Positions 19,141-28,456 are shown, counted from the stretch's first letter. The stretch: DNA of 64,000 bases from Accumulibacter sp031732795 (GCA_031732795.1 JAVMKC010000100.1:1-64000), one strand, 5' to 3'. A program made the numbers and translations. The notes: a model not told the origin generated them from the letters alone.

Positions 19141-20757
19141 ATGGCATTCAGATTTTTCGGGCGATCGAGCGCCTTGCGGTCGACCGGCTGCCTGCTGGCG
19201 GCGTTGCTCTTTGCCGGCACAGTCGGCGCCGGCGAGCCAGCGGTACGGATGGACTCGACGGCAGACCACAGCAAGTATAAGGAGTTGCAGCAGAACTTCG
19301 CGTCGGGTCCCGAGTTGACCAAGGTCTGCCTGAGCTGCCATACCGAAGCCGCCAAGCAGGTGCACCGTACCAAGCATTGGACCTGGGATTTCCTGAATCC
19401 GGAAAACCAGCAGCGCCTGGGCAAAAAGAACGTCATCAACAATTTCTGCATTTCGGTTCCGTCGAATTACGCGTTCTGCACCAGTTGCCATGTCGGTTAT
19501 GGCTGGAAAGACGCGAATTTTGATTTCTCCGCTGAAGAAAATGTCGATTGTCTGGTCTGCCACGACACCACCGGCACCTACCGCAAACTGCCCGGCATGG
19601 CCGGTCATCCGCCTTACAAGGACGTCGAGATTCCGCCCGGTTCCGGCAAGATCGCCAAAGCCGTCGATCTGAGCAAGGTTGCACAAAAAGTCGGCAAGAC
19701 CAGTCGCGATACCTGCGGCGCCTGCCACTTTTTCGGCGGCGGTGGCGACGGCGTCAAACACGGCGACATGGATTCGTCGCTCGCCTCCCCAGATAAGGCC
19801 GTGGACGTCCATATGGATGCCACCGGCCTGGACTTCACCTGCGGCACCTGTCACAAGACGGCAAGCCACGACGTTCCGGGGAGCCGGTACACTCCGGTCG
19901 GCAAGGACAAGGGCGGCGCCCACATCCGCGGCAAGGAGGACAAGAGCAATCCGGCCACCTGTCAGTCCTGCCACGGGTCCAGCCCACACAAGGAAAGCGG
20001 CCTGGCGGCCAAGCTCAACCACCATACCGACAAAATCGCCTGTCAGACCTGCCATATTCCAGCCATTGCTCGGGGCGGCATCGCTACCAAGATGAGTTGG
20101 GACTGGTCGACCGCCGGCCGGTTGACGCCCGAAGGCAAACCGATCATCAAAAAGGACGATAAGGGCCGTGTCATCTACGACTCGAAGAAAGGCGACTTCA
20201 CACTCGGCGAAAACGTCATTCCCGAGTACGCCTGGTTCAATGGCAAGGTCAGCTATACGCTGCTCGGCGACAAAATCGAAAAAACGGATGCCGTGACACA
20301 CATCAATAAACTGGGCGGCAGCGCCACCGACGGTGAATCGCTGATCTGGCCAATGAAAGTGTTCCGCGGCTCGCAGCCCTTCGATGCGGTTAACAAGACA
20401 CTGGTGACGCCGCATACTGCCGGCAACGACGATACCGCCTACTGGAAAAACTTTGGCTGGGAAAAAGCCATCGAGACCGGCATGAAAGTCACTGGAGCCG
20501 ACTTTTCGGGCAAGGTCGGCTTCATCAAGACCGACATGGCTTGGCCGATCACTCATATGGTGGCCCCGAAAGAGAAAGCCCTGGGCTGCAACGAATGCCA
20601 CGTCAAAGGCGGCCGCCTCGACAAGATCGAAGGTATCTACATTCCCGGACACGACGCCAACCGCTGGGTCAACCTGCTCGGCTGGCTACTCGCCGGGGCC
20701 ACGCTGGCCGCTGTATCGCTGCACGGCTTGATCCGCCTGCTGCGTCGTCCACGCTGA
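19141..20757 (+). CDS. otr: Octahaem c-type cytochrome, tetrathionate reductase family
   Basis: This 538-residue exported protein has exactly eight CxxCH motifs starting at residues 63, 113, 137, 192, 234, 274, 301 and 483. It has an N-terminal signal peptide and a C-terminal membrane helix (about 508-530). The large gap between haems 7 and 8 and the overall layout match the octahaem tetrathionate reductase (Otr) family known from Shewanella, which reduces tetrathionate, nitrite and hydroxylamine in vitro. The physiological substrate is unknown here. The rhodanese gene upstream and cytochrome b downstream support sulfur-oxyanion or sulfane-sulfur electron transfer linked to the quinone pool. 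Confidence 0.88.
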   Translation: MAFRFFGRSSALRSTGCLLAALLFAGTVGAGEPAVRMDSTADHSKYKELQQNFASGPELTKVCLSCHTEAAKQVHRTKHWTWDFLNPENQQRLGKKNVINNFCISVPSNYAFCTSCHVGYGWKDANFDFSAEENVDCLVCHDTTGTYRKLPGMAGHPPYKDVEIPPGSGKIAKAVDLSKVAQKVGKTSRDTCGACHFFGGGGDGVKHGDMDSSLASPDKAVDVHMDATGLDFTCGTCHKTASHDVPGSRYTPVGKDKGGAHIRGKEDKSNPATCQSCHGSSPHKESGLAAKLNHHTDKIACQTCHIPAIARGGIATKMSWDWSTAGRLTPEGKPIIKKDDKGRVIYDSKKGDFTLGENVIPEYAWFNGKVSYTLLGDKIEKTDAVTHINKLGGSATDGESLIWPMKVFRGSQPFDAVNKTLVTPHTAGNDDTAYWKNFGWEKAIETGMKVTGADFSGKVGFIKTDMAWPITHMVAPKEKALGCNECHVKGGRLDKIEGIYIPGHDANRWVNLLGWLLAGATLAAVSLHGLIRLLRRPR

Positions 20758-20773
20758 TTTCAGGGAAACCACC

Positions 20774-21379
20774 ATGGAACGAATTTACCTGTTTACCCGC
20801 TTCGAGCGCTTCTGGCACTGGACCCAAGCTGTCCTGGTGATCGGCATGATGATCACCGGCTTCGAAATTCACGGCACCTATCATCTGCTCGGTTTCGCCA
20901 AGGCACACCAGATTCACGGCGTCGTCGCCTGGGCATTGATCATTCTGTGGATATTCGCCATCTTCTGGCACTTCATCACCGGCGAATGGCGCCAATATAT
21001 CCCCACGATGAAAAACGTGGATTTGATGCTCAAACACTATGTGGGGGGGATTTTCCGCGGCGAACCTCATCCCTTCAAGGTGACGCGTCGGCAGAAGCAC
21101 AATCCGCTGCAAGCCCAAGCCTACCTTTTGGTCAAAGTGCTGATCAATCCGTTGCTCTGGATTTCCGGGCTGATGTATCTCTATTACAACGAAATGGCGG
21201 CCTCGGGATATCTTTTCGATCTGGCCGGCATCGCCTTGGCTCACACCATCGGGGCCTTCATGATGCTGGCCTTCTTCATCGCCCACGTCTATCTGATTAC
21301 CACCGGCGAGACCGTGGGTGCCCAACTGAAAGCCATGATCACGGGATGGGAACACTCCGAGAAGAAAAACGCCGGGTAA
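20774..21379 (+). CDS. Membrane cytochrome b (b561/thiosulfate-reductase type)
   Basis: The 201-residue protein starts at ATG 20774, 16 nt after the octahaem gene. It has about four membrane helices with buried His residues (RFERFWHWTQA, KAHQIHGVVAWAL, IFWHFITGEW, LAHTIGAFM, IAHVYL), typical of dihaem cytochrome b subunits of the thiosulfate reductase/b561 group. It probably exchanges electrons between quinol and the octahaem cytochrome. This is the last gene of the module; lnt converges from the other strand. Confidence 0.88.
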   Translation: MERIYLFTRFERFWHWTQAVLVIGMMITGFEIHGTYHLLGFAKAHQIHGVVAWALIILWIFAIFWHFITGEWRQYIPTMKNVDLMLKHYVGGIFRGEPHPFKVTRRQKHNPLQAQAYLLVKVLINPLLWISGLMYLYYNEMAASGYLFDLAGIALAHTIGAFMMLAFFIAHVYLITTGETVGAQLKAMITGWEHSEKKNAG

Positions 21380-21625
21380 CGGCTTGTCTGGTTGACGGAA
21401 TCACAGACTGTCTTTCCGTCCATGCACGCACTTTATCAAGTCGATCGGTCCACTTGGGAATTCTTTAGCGTGTTGCCTTGGAACCGAGCATTTAACCGGT
21501 CGGTGCGCACTGGATCTGGCGCAGTTGCTTCAAGAGATGCGTTGCAAAGGAACCGAGCCAGCCTTTGGGCCCACGACGTCTGGAACGGAATTAACTCGGG
21601 ATGTCCTTGCACCTAGGTGGCGAGC

Positions 21626-23224
21626 TCATCCTGCCGAGGGCCCGCCGGTTGGGTTGGCCGATCGGCCGTGCTGCCGGCGCCGGATCGCTGCCGTGACGAC
21701 GATCAACAATGCCAGACCCACCGCCGGCCGGTTGCCCCAACGGACGAACGGGGTGATCCCGTCATAACCGCGCACTTCGCCGAGCAGTGCGCCACGGGTG
21801 AACGGCGGCAGGGCCGCCAGCACGCCACCGTCGCGGTCGACGATGGCGGTCATGCCGGTATTGGTTGCCCGCAGCATCATGCGGCCGGTTTCCATGGCGC
21901 GCATCTGGGCGATCTGCAAATGCTGGGCGGGTGCCAACGAATCGCCGAACCATGCCACATTGGAAATATTGACCAGCAAGGTTGCCGTTGGTAGGGCGCC
22001 GATGATTTCGTTACCGAAAGCGTCTTCATAACAGATGTTCACCGCGACCCGCTGGCCGCTCAGACGCAGCGGAGGCTGGACGCGTTCACCAGCGGTGAAG
22101 TCCGACATCGGAATATCGACCAGAGTCATGAACCACCGAAAACCGGGCGGGACGAATTCGCCGAAAGGCACCAGATGCACTTTGTCGTAGCGTTGCCGTC
22201 CGGTGCTGCCCAGGCTGATCGCCGAATTGAAGTAACGCCTGCCGTCAGCGATCGGCACTCCCAGCAACAGGTCACCCTGCCGGCGTCTGGCCAGATCGTC
22301 GAACTCGTCGATGAATTCGGCGGGAAGCTGATCGAGAAACGCTGGCAAGGCGGTTTCCGGTAGTACCGTCAATTGCGCCGGGTTTTCCCGGGCCAGTTGG
22401 TAGTAAGTGAGCAGCGATTCGACCAGTCTTTCGGGTCGCCATTTCATCTCCTGGGCGACGTTGCCTTGCAGCAGGGCGACGGTCAGTTTTTCATCGGTCG
22501 GCGTTGTCCAATGATGCTCGCGGAACAAGGCGCCGCCACCGAGCAGCACGCCGACCAGCAGCAAAGGTAGCGCCGGACACCAGCGCCACCAGCGGGCGTC
22601 GCAGGCTTCAGCGCTCAACCAGCGAACGATGACTTCGTAAATCAGCGCCCCGAGCCAGGCGCTGAGCAATGACAGGCCATAAACCCCGGCCAACGGTGCG
22701 TAACCCGCCAGCGGACTGGGTGGCGATTGCGCGTAACCGGATGCCAGCCAGGGAAAACCGGTGAACGCCCACGAGCGGGTCCATTCGGCAAGGCAGAATA
22801 CCCCGGCGAACAACAGGCTTCGCGTCAACCAGCCGGCCGGTGCCAGTGACACGAAGAGGGCGCCGGCCGGCATCATCAGCAGCGCCAGCGCGGCGCAGAA
22901 CAGCACCGTCGCCAGGCCGGCCAGCGGCATCGGCAGACCGCCGAACACGTTGAGGCTGACGTAAATCCACGATACTCCGGCCAGGAACGAACCAAAAGCG
23001 TAGCTGCTGACCAGCCAGGCGCCGCGGGTCGCCCGGCGTGCCCCGGACGCTTCATGGCACAGCAGGCCATAGCAACCGGCCAGACTCAGCCAAGTCAGAG
23101 GAAACCAAGCAAACGGCGCGAAGCCCAGGACCCCGCCGGCACCGGCCAGCAGGGCCAGAGCATGCGGCTGCCAGCGCCGGAGAGAAACGACACCCGATGA
23201 GGATTTCGCTGGCGGTTTCATCAC
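21626..23224 (-). CDS. lnt: Apolipoprotein N-acyltransferase
   Basis: Lnt N-acylates the N-terminal Cys of lipoproteins in the inner membrane. The 532-residue product has an N-terminal block of hydrophobic helices and a C-terminal carbon-nitrogen hydrolase domain. The catalytic Glu-Lys-Cys triad lies in VLPETALP, YDKVHLVPFGEF and NICYEDAFG. A final helix and a basic tail follow. It is the last gene of miaB-phoH-ybeY-lnt. corC/ybeX, usually just before lnt, is absent from this cluster. Confidence 0.96.
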   Translation of the reverse strand: MMKPPAKSSSGVVSLRRWQPHALALLAGAGGVLGFAPFAWFPLTWLSLAGCYGLLCHEASGARRATRGAWLVSSYAFGSFLAGVSWIYVSLNVFGGLPMPLAGLATVLFCAALALLMMPAGALFVSLAPAGWLTRSLLFAGVFCLAEWTRSWAFTGFPWLASGYAQSPPSPLAGYAPLAGVYGLSLLSAWLGALIYEVIVRWLSAEACDARWWRWCPALPLLLVGVLLGGGALFREHHWTTPTDEKLTVALLQGNVAQEMKWRPERLVESLLTYYQLARENPAQLTVLPETALPAFLDQLPAEFIDEFDDLARRRQGDLLLGVPIADGRRYFNSAISLGSTGRQRYDKVHLVPFGEFVPPGFRWFMTLVDIPMSDFTAGERVQPPLRLSGQRVAVNICYEDAFGNEIIGALPTATLLVNISNVAWFGDSLAPAQHLQIAQMRAMETGRMMLRATNTGMTAIVDRDGGVLAALPPFTRGALLGEVRGYDGITPFVRWGNRPAVGLALLIVVTAAIRRRQHGRSANPTGGPSAG

Positions 23225-23294
23225 CTGCCGCTAAGTTGGCGACACCGAAACGGAGTGCCCATCGATCAGGCGGTCGCCCCGTGCCGGCGGCGTC

Positions 23295-23759
23295 TCAGGA
23301 GGCTTCGCCGGCATAGGGATCCGGAAAACCGAGCATGGCCAGGATCTGGCGTTCGCGGCGCTCCATGAGCAGGGCTTCCGCTTCACCTTGTTCGTGATCG
23401 TAACCGAGCAGGTGCAGCAGACCGTGGACGACCAGATGCGCGTAATGGGCGCGTTGCGTCTTGCCTTGGGCACGCGCTTCGTGGGCGACGACCGCGGCAC
23501 AGAACACCAGGTCGCCATGGACCTGGGGGTCGCCGGGGTAGGGGAACGAGAGAACATTGGTCGCATACGCTTTGCCGCGATAACGCTGATTCAGCCGATG
23601 TCCTTCGCGCCGTGTCACGAAGCGCAGAGTGATTTCGCCGGCACGACGCCCCTCAAGCGCGAGGGTCGTCGTCACCCAGCGGCGGAGATGCCGCTTGCCC
23701 GGCACTTTCTTTTTCCGACAGGCGTACTGGATGATGCACGGAATGGTGTTCTGGGCCAT
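23295..23759 (-). CDS. ybeY: Endoribonuclease / rRNA maturation factor YbeY
   Basis: YbeY is a zinc-dependent protein for 16S rRNA 3'-end maturation and ribosome quality control. The 154-residue product carries the metal-binding signature HGLLHLLGYDH and the upstream segment ATNVLSFPYPG. The start ATG at 23759 lies 107 nt inside the 3' end of phoH in another frame. It is retained because the N-terminal strand (IIQYACRKKKVP) aligns with the family start, so the overlap appears genuine. lnt starts 70 nt downstream. Confidence 0.95.
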   Translation of the reverse strand: MAQNTIPCIIQYACRKKKVPGKRHLRRWVTTTLALEGRRAGEITLRFVTRREGHRLNQRYRGKAYATNVLSFPYPGDPQVHGDLVFCAAVVAHEARAQGKTQRAHYAHLVVHGLLHLLGYDHEQGEAEALLMERRERQILAMLGFPDPYAGEAS

Positions 23760-24786
23760 GGCTTGCCAGGGGATGTGGAAGAGGCGTGCCGTCGGCGGCC
23801 AGCAGCGCGGCGTTGTACGCTTCGTAGGCGGAAACGATCCGCGCTACCAACGGATGGCGGACGACGTCTTCCTTGAGAAATTCGGTGAAGGCGATCCCGC
23901 GCACTTCACGCAGGATCTGCCGTGCCTCGATCAGGCCGCTTTTCTGGCCGCGCTGCAGGTCGATCTGCGTCACGTCGCCGGTTACCACCGCCTTGGCGCC
24001 GATGCCGATGCGCGTCAGGAACATTTTCATCTGCTCGGGGGTGGTGTTCTGCGCCTCGTCGAGGATGATGAAAGCGTGATTGAGCGTCCGGCCGCGCATG
24101 TAGGCCAACGGCGCGATCTCGATCGAACCGCGTTCGAACAATTTGCCGACCCGCTCGAAGCCCATCAGGTCGTAAAGCGCGTCGTAGAGCGGCCGCAGGT
24201 ACGGGTCGACTTTCTGCGCCAGATCGCCGGGCAGGAAGCCGAGCCGTTCGCCGGCCTCGACGGCCGGCCGGGTAAGAACGATCCGCTGGACCAGTTGCCG
24301 TTCGAAGGCATCGACCGCCGAAGCGACGGCCAGATACGTCTTGCCGGTGCCGGCCGGACCGGTGCCGAAGGTGATGTCGAAATCCTGAATGTGTTTCAGA
24401 TACTCGATCTGCCGCGGTGTGCGGCCGTGCAGTTCGGTCTTGCGGGTCAGCAGCGCCGGCGTGGCGCCGCCGGCGGCCGAAACGTTGCGTACCGGTTGGT
24501 TGAGCAGTTCGATTAGTCCCAACTGGATGGCATCGACCGACAAGGGCTCCTTGGCCTGGGCGTAAAACTGCTGCAAGGCGTCCGATGCGCGCGCGGTCTG
24601 CTCGGGGTCGCCGCGCAAGGTGAAGCGTTCGCCGCGGCGGGCGATCGATACGTCGAGAGCGGTTTCGATCTGGCGCAGGTTTTCGTCGAGCGCTCCGCAA
24701 AGATTGGCCAGATGTTTGTTGTTCAGCGGCGACAGCAACAGTTCGATCGCCCGAGGCTTGCTGGTGGCCGGCGCGTTAACGCTCAT
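23653..24786 (-). CDS. phoH: PhoH-like ATPase (YbeZ)
   Basis: This is a P-loop ATPase of the PhoH/YbeZ family, functionally associated with YbeY in RNA metabolism. The 377-residue product has an N-terminal KH-like region (residues about 30-100), the Walker A motif GPAGTGKTY, LTRPAVEAGERLGFLPGD and the Walker B-like segment IILDEAQNTTPEQ. The family core ends around DVVRHPLVARIVSAYE. A His/Pro/Gly/Asp-rich tail of about 50 residues follows and is the part that overlaps ybeY. Its start overlaps the miaB stop (ATGA). Confidence 0.95.
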   Translation of the reverse strand: MSVNAPATSKPRAIELLLSPLNNKHLANLCGALDENLRQIETALDVSIARRGERFTLRGDPEQTARASDALQQFYAQAKEPLSVDAIQLGLIELLNQPVRNVSAAGGATPALLTRKTELHGRTPRQIEYLKHIQDFDITFGTGPAGTGKTYLAVASAVDAFERQLVQRIVLTRPAVEAGERLGFLPGDLAQKVDPYLRPLYDALYDLMGFERVGKLFERGSIEIAPLAYMRGRTLNHAFIILDEAQNTTPEQMKMFLTRIGIGAKAVVTGDVTQIDLQRGQKSGLIEARQILREVRGIAFTEFLKEDVVRHPLVARIVSAYEAYNAALLAADGTPLPHPLASHGPEHHSVHHPVRLSEKESAGQAASPPLGDDDPRA

Positions 24787-26147
24787 CGCCCGTTCCCGAC
24801 GAGTTCACCCCGCAAAGAATGTGGCAATGCGGCGGTGATGCGCACTTCGACGAAGCGGTGCAGCAGATCGGCGGGATCCCCGCCGGTGGCGAAATTGACG
24901 ATGCGGTTGTTGTCGGTACGTCCGGCGACTTCCTGGGTGTTTTTTCGCGAGCGGCTTTCGACCATCACCCGCTGAATGGTGCCGACCATCGCCTGCGAAA
25001 CCGCTTGCGCCAGTTGATCGATGCGCTGCTGCAGACGGGTCAAACGTTCCAGCTTCACCGCTGGTGGCGTGTCATCGACCAGCTCGGCGGCTGGCGTTCC
25101 CGGACGGGCGCTGTAGATGAACGAAAACGAAGCGTCGAAAGCCAATTCGTCGATCAGCTTCATCGTCTTTTCGAAATCCTCGGCCGTTTCGCCCGGAAAG
25201 CCGACGATGAAATCGGACGACAGCGACAGGTCAGGCCGCGCGGCACGCAGTTTGCGCACCAGACTCTTGTATTCCAACGCCGTATAGCCACGCTTCATCG
25301 CCGCCAGGACGCGGTCCGACCCTGATTGCACCGGCAGATGCAGATGCGAGACCAGTTTCGGGACCCGTTGATATACCTCGATCAACCGAGCCGACATTTC
25401 CCGCGGATGCGAGGTGGTGTACCGAATCCGTTCGATGCCGGGAATCTCGGCGATGTATTCGATCAGCAAGGCCAGGTCGGCGGTCTCGTCGCCGGCCTGC
25501 GCCAAACCGGCACCGGCGAGCACGCCGCGATAGGCATTGACGTTCTGACCGAGCAGCGTCACTTCCTTGACGCCTTGTTCGACCAGACCGGCGACTTCGG
25601 TCAATACGTCCTCGAAAGGCCGCGAAACCTCTTCACCACGGGTATAGGGAACGATGCAGAACGAACAGAACTTGCTGCACCCTTCCATGATCGACACGAA
25701 TGCCGCGGCACCTTCGACCCGTGCCGGTGGCAGATGATCGAACTTCTCGATTTCCGGAAACGAGATATCGACCTGCGATTTGCCCAGCCGGCGCCGATCG
25801 GCGATCAACTGCGGCAGCCGGTGCAGTGTCTGCGGACCGAAAACGACATCGACATACGGCGCGCGGGCGACGATCGCCGCGCCTTCCTGGCTGGCGACAC
25901 AGCCGCCGACGCCGATCACCAGTTCCGGCTTGGCGACTTTCAATTGCCGTACCCGACCGAGGTCGTGGAAGACGCGCTCCTGGGCTTTTTCGCGCACCGA
26001 GCAGGTATTGAAAAGAATGATGTCCGCGTCGTCGGGACGATCGGTCTTGACGATCTCTTCGGAAGAAGCGAGCACATCGGCCATTTTGTCCGAATCGTAC
26101 TCGTTCATCTGGCACCCGAAAGTGCGGATGAACAGTTTTTTAGCCAT
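24783..26147 (-). CDS. miaB: tRNA-2-methylthio-N6-isopentenyladenosine synthase
   Basis: MiaB is a radical-SAM methylthiotransferase that modifies i6A37 of tRNAs. The 454-residue product has the N-terminal cluster domain with Cys in TFGCQMNEYDSDKM, FNTCSVREKA and GVGGCVASQ. The radical-SAM triad is in CSKFCSFCIVPYTRGEE, and a C-terminal TRAM domain ends the protein. Length is normal. It heads, or nearly heads, a minus-strand operon with phoH, ybeY and lnt; a small exported hypothetical lies 21 nt upstream. Confidence 0.97.
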   Translation of the reverse strand: MAKKLFIRTFGCQMNEYDSDKMADVLASSEEIVKTDRPDDADIILFNTCSVREKAQERVFHDLGRVRQLKVAKPELVIGVGGCVASQEGAAIVARAPYVDVVFGPQTLHRLPQLIADRRRLGKSQVDISFPEIEKFDHLPPARVEGAAAFVSIMEGCSKFCSFCIVPYTRGEEVSRPFEDVLTEVAGLVEQGVKEVTLLGQNVNAYRGVLAGAGLAQAGDETADLALLIEYIAEIPGIERIRYTTSHPREMSARLIEVYQRVPKLVSHLHLPVQSGSDRVLAAMKRGYTALEYKSLVRKLRAARPDLSLSSDFIVGFPGETAEDFEKTMKLIDELAFDASFSFIYSARPGTPAAELVDDTPPAVKLERLTRLQQRIDQLAQAVSQAMVGTIQRVMVESRSRKNTQEVAGRTDNNRIVNFATGGDPADLLHRFVEVRITAALPHSLRGELVGNGR

Positions 26148-26168
26148 CGGGTCGATTGATTCGCGGGG

Positions 26169-26519
26169 TTAACGTCGTTCCGCCGCTTCCTTCGGGTTCA
26201 GCATCCAAACCCGATGTACCGCACCGCCGGCGTCGGTGAGATAAACCACCTCGACGGTCTGCTGGATTTGCATCGGTACGACCAGCAGGTTTTGCGGACT
26301 GCGGAACTGTGCCGTCGGCGAAAGAGGGAAGGTTTCGCCATCGATGATCAGCAGACCATCGCCGGCTGGCGGTTCCATCGTCCCTTTGCGAGCTTCGGCA
26401 GGCAACCGGCGTCCGACCAGTGCCGACGGGGCTACCGGCGGCTGCTCGGCCGAAGGTTCGAACAAGGCTTGACCGAATGCCGAGAGAACGGCTGAAAGCA
26501 AAGCGGTGGAAACATCCAT
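26169..26519 (-). CDS. Small hypothetical protein upstream of miaB
   Basis: This 116-residue protein of unknown function has a short hydrophobic N-terminus (VSTALLSAVLSAFGQALF), which may be a weak signal or anchor, and a Pro-rich linker. The C-terminal half is beta-rich and contains LLIIDGETFPLSPTAQFRSP and VEVVYLTDAGGAVHRVWML. It ends 21 nt before the miaB start on the same strand, so co-transcription is likely. I do not recognise a family. Confidence 0.6.
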   Translation of the reverse strand: MDVSTALLSAVLSAFGQALFEPSAEQPPVAPSALVGRRLPAEARKGTMEPPAGDGLLIIDGETFPLSPTAQFRSPQNLLVVPMQIQQTVEVVYLTDAGGAVHRVWMLNPKEAAERR

Positions 26520-26751
26520 CGGCGAATTATAGTCAAGCTGGCCGGTAAGCGACAGCTTGACTTGCGTAGCACTGGCCCAATCGACTGGTTTGGCGAAGCG
26601 TCCGACGGCTAAACCTGTGTCTGGACATGAATCGCCGCTCGATGTCTTATTGGCGCGTCTTTTTACCGATTACCGATGTTTCCTCTTGAAACTGATTGGA
26701 TCTGCGAGCTTATTGGGCCGGCAAATGTTTCTGGTTTTCGTTTCCGGTTTC

Positions 26752-26918
26752 CCGAAACTACCACTGTCAGCAATGGATGATTACGGCCAGAAATAAGTGG
26801 AGGACGAAGATGCCGAGAGAGGTGGTTTCTTGATCGACAAATATTTCCGAAGACTACCAATCTTTGGCAAATGGACGACCACGGCCAGCAAAACGAGAAT
26901 GGCGGCGGCGCCGAGAGG
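26752..26918 (-). repeat. Diverged tandem duplication (two copies of about 71 bp)
   Basis: Copies at 26847-26918 and 26752-26822 align along their length on the minus strand. Shared blocks are CTCTCGGC near the start, TGGCCGT, a TCCATT-like block, GGTAGT and TTCGG.AAA. The first copy encodes the hydrophobic part of a small ORF. The second can be read in another frame as a similar hydrophobic peptide ending LFLAVIIHC. Confidence 0.45.
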
Positions 26919-26933
26919 GATGGTGGTGCTCAT
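26781..26933 (-). CDS. Candidate 50-residue single-helix membrane protein
   Basis: From ATG at 26933 a 50-codon frame begins MSTTIPLGAAAILVLLAVVV, one clear membrane helix, then a basic stretch (HLPKIGSLRKYLSIKK) and a Ser-rich tail. AAGGAG lies 7 nt upstream of the ATG, a strong ribosome-binding site for such a short frame. It follows the sensor-kinase gene on the same strand. No family is recognised. The tail is encoded by a diverged repeat, so the 3' part may be degraded. Confidence 0.4.
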   Translation of the reverse strand: MSTTIPLGAAAILVLLAVVVHLPKIGSLRKYLSIKKPPLSASSSSTYFWP

Positions 26934-27100
26934 TTTCTACTCCTTGGTGAATGAGTGGCCTCGTCATCCAACCGTGGTGTCGAGGTCGATTATCGGTCCG
27001 GGGGGCGTTTGACAGAGGCCCACTCGGGGAACACTCTCACTGTAGACCGTGGTCAACACGGTCACAAACGATCAGATCTAAGCCGACGGATGAGATTTTC

Positions 27101-28456
27101 TCAGGCGTGTGCGACAGGACTTTTGGGCAGATGGAGGCTGGCCCGTAGTCCGCCGCCTGGCCGATTCTGCAAGTGCAATTGTGCCGACAGCGTCTGCGCC
27201 AATTGTCTAGCGATCGCCAGGCCCAGGCCGGTGCCGCCACTGTCACGGTTGCGCGATCCTTCGAGACGATAAAAGGGTTCGTAGACCCGTGACAACTCGG
27301 CTTCGGCAATTCCCGGTCCGTCATCATCGACGCGGATCACCCAGGCGTCGTTTTCCTCGACCAGCGCTACCGTTGCCGGACCGGCGAATTTGAGGGCGTT
27401 GTCGATCAGATTGCTCAGCAGACGACGAAGCCCCTGCGGCCGTGTGGCGATGGTGACCGGGCGGACTTCGGTCAAGGTCACCGGCTGCTGGCTGTCGCGG
27501 TAATCGGCGACCAGGGCGTCGAGCAGCACGTCCAGATGAGTTGCGACGATCGGTTCAGTGGCCGGACTCATGGTTTTTGCATAAGCCAGACCGTCGGCGA
27601 CCAAGGCTGCCATTTCGGCAAGGTCGGCAAGCGTTTTTTCGCGCAGCGTGCTGTCGTCGAGCAGTTCGGCGCGCAGCCGCAAGCGGGTGATCGGCGTCTG
27701 CAGGTCATGGGTGATCGCTGCCAGCAGACGTGTCCGTTCGGCGAACAGACCGCGGATTTTTTCCTGCATGTGGTTGAATGCCCGACTGGCATGACGGACT
27801 TCTTCCGGTCCCTCGTCAGGCAGCGGCGGGCGGTCGAGATCCTCGCCGAGCGCCAGCGCCGCTTGCGCCAGCCGACGCAGCGGACGGGTGACGAAGCGTA
27901 CGGCGAACCAGGTCAGCAAGATCAGGCCAGCGATGAAACAGATAAATGCAGCCAATGTGCGCGGTGGTGGTGGCGGCGGTCGGGGTGCCGACGCTTCGAC
28001 CAGGAACGGTGTGCCATCGCTGAGACGGGTACCCAGGTAAAGCGTCGGACGTTGCCCCGCTTCGCCGGCGACGGCCCGCAATTCCAGCGGCCGGTCAGCA
28101 AGTTGATGCGCGAGCGGCGCCCAGGCGGGGTGCTCGAATTCGGCGTCCACGGGTCTTCCCGCTGGCAAAGGCGCCAGGGAGAAACGGTAGCGCTTGCGCT
28201 GTGTCTGCAGCCGCGCCAGTGTGTTTTGGCGTTCGGCGGGGGATTGTGCGTCGAGCAGCCAGACGACGGTGACGATGTCGGTCGCAATCTGCTCGAAAAC
28301 ATGGCCGCGCGCGGCACGGCCGCGTTCGCCGAAAAAAAGCGCCAGACTGCTGGCGAGGACGATGCTGGTACCGATCAGCCAGATCAGCATCAATCTGCCG
28401 AACAGGCTGCGTGGTCGCTGCCTGAACCCGGCGACGCATGCCCATGGACGATTCAT
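27101..28456 (-). CDS. Sensor histidine kinase (EnvZ type)
   Basis: The 451-residue inner-membrane kinase has helix 1 at about 20-42, a periplasmic sensor of about 120 residues, a Pro-rich run (PRPPPPPPR) and helix 2 at about 167-188. HAMP is followed by the H box AAITHDLQTPITRLRLRAELL and an HATPase domain with N box NLIDNALKF, DDGPGIAE and GGTGLGLAIARQ. It overlaps the response-regulator gene by 4 nt. The divergent periplasmic Spy/CpxP-like gene suggests envelope stress or metals as the signal; this is inferred. Confidence 0.93.
   Translation of the reverse strand: MNRPWACVAGFRQRPRSLFGRLMLIWLIGTSIVLASSLALFFGERGRAARGHVFEQIATDIVTVVWLLDAQSPAERQNTLARLQTQRKRYRFSLAPLPAGRPVDAEFEHPAWAPLAHQLADRPLELRAVAGEAGQRPTLYLGTRLSDGTPFLVEASAPRPPPPPPRTLAAFICFIAGLILLTWFAVRFVTRPLRRLAQAALALGEDLDRPPLPDEGPEEVRHASRAFNHMQEKIRGLFAERTRLLAAITHDLQTPITRLRLRAELLDDSTLREKTLADLAEMAALVADGLAYAKTMSPATEPIVATHLDVLLDALVADYRDSQQPVTLTEVRPVTIATRPQGLRRLLSNLIDNALKFAGPATVALVEENDAWVIRVDDDGPGIAEAELSRVYEPFYRLEGSRNRDSGGTGLGLAIARQLAQTLSAQLHLQNRPGGGLRASLHLPKSPVAHA

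Noticed and set aside
26557..26796. 79-codon plus-strand ORF before the small membrane ORF
   Set aside because: No ribosome-binding site, no domain, and it overlaps the minus-strand duplication.
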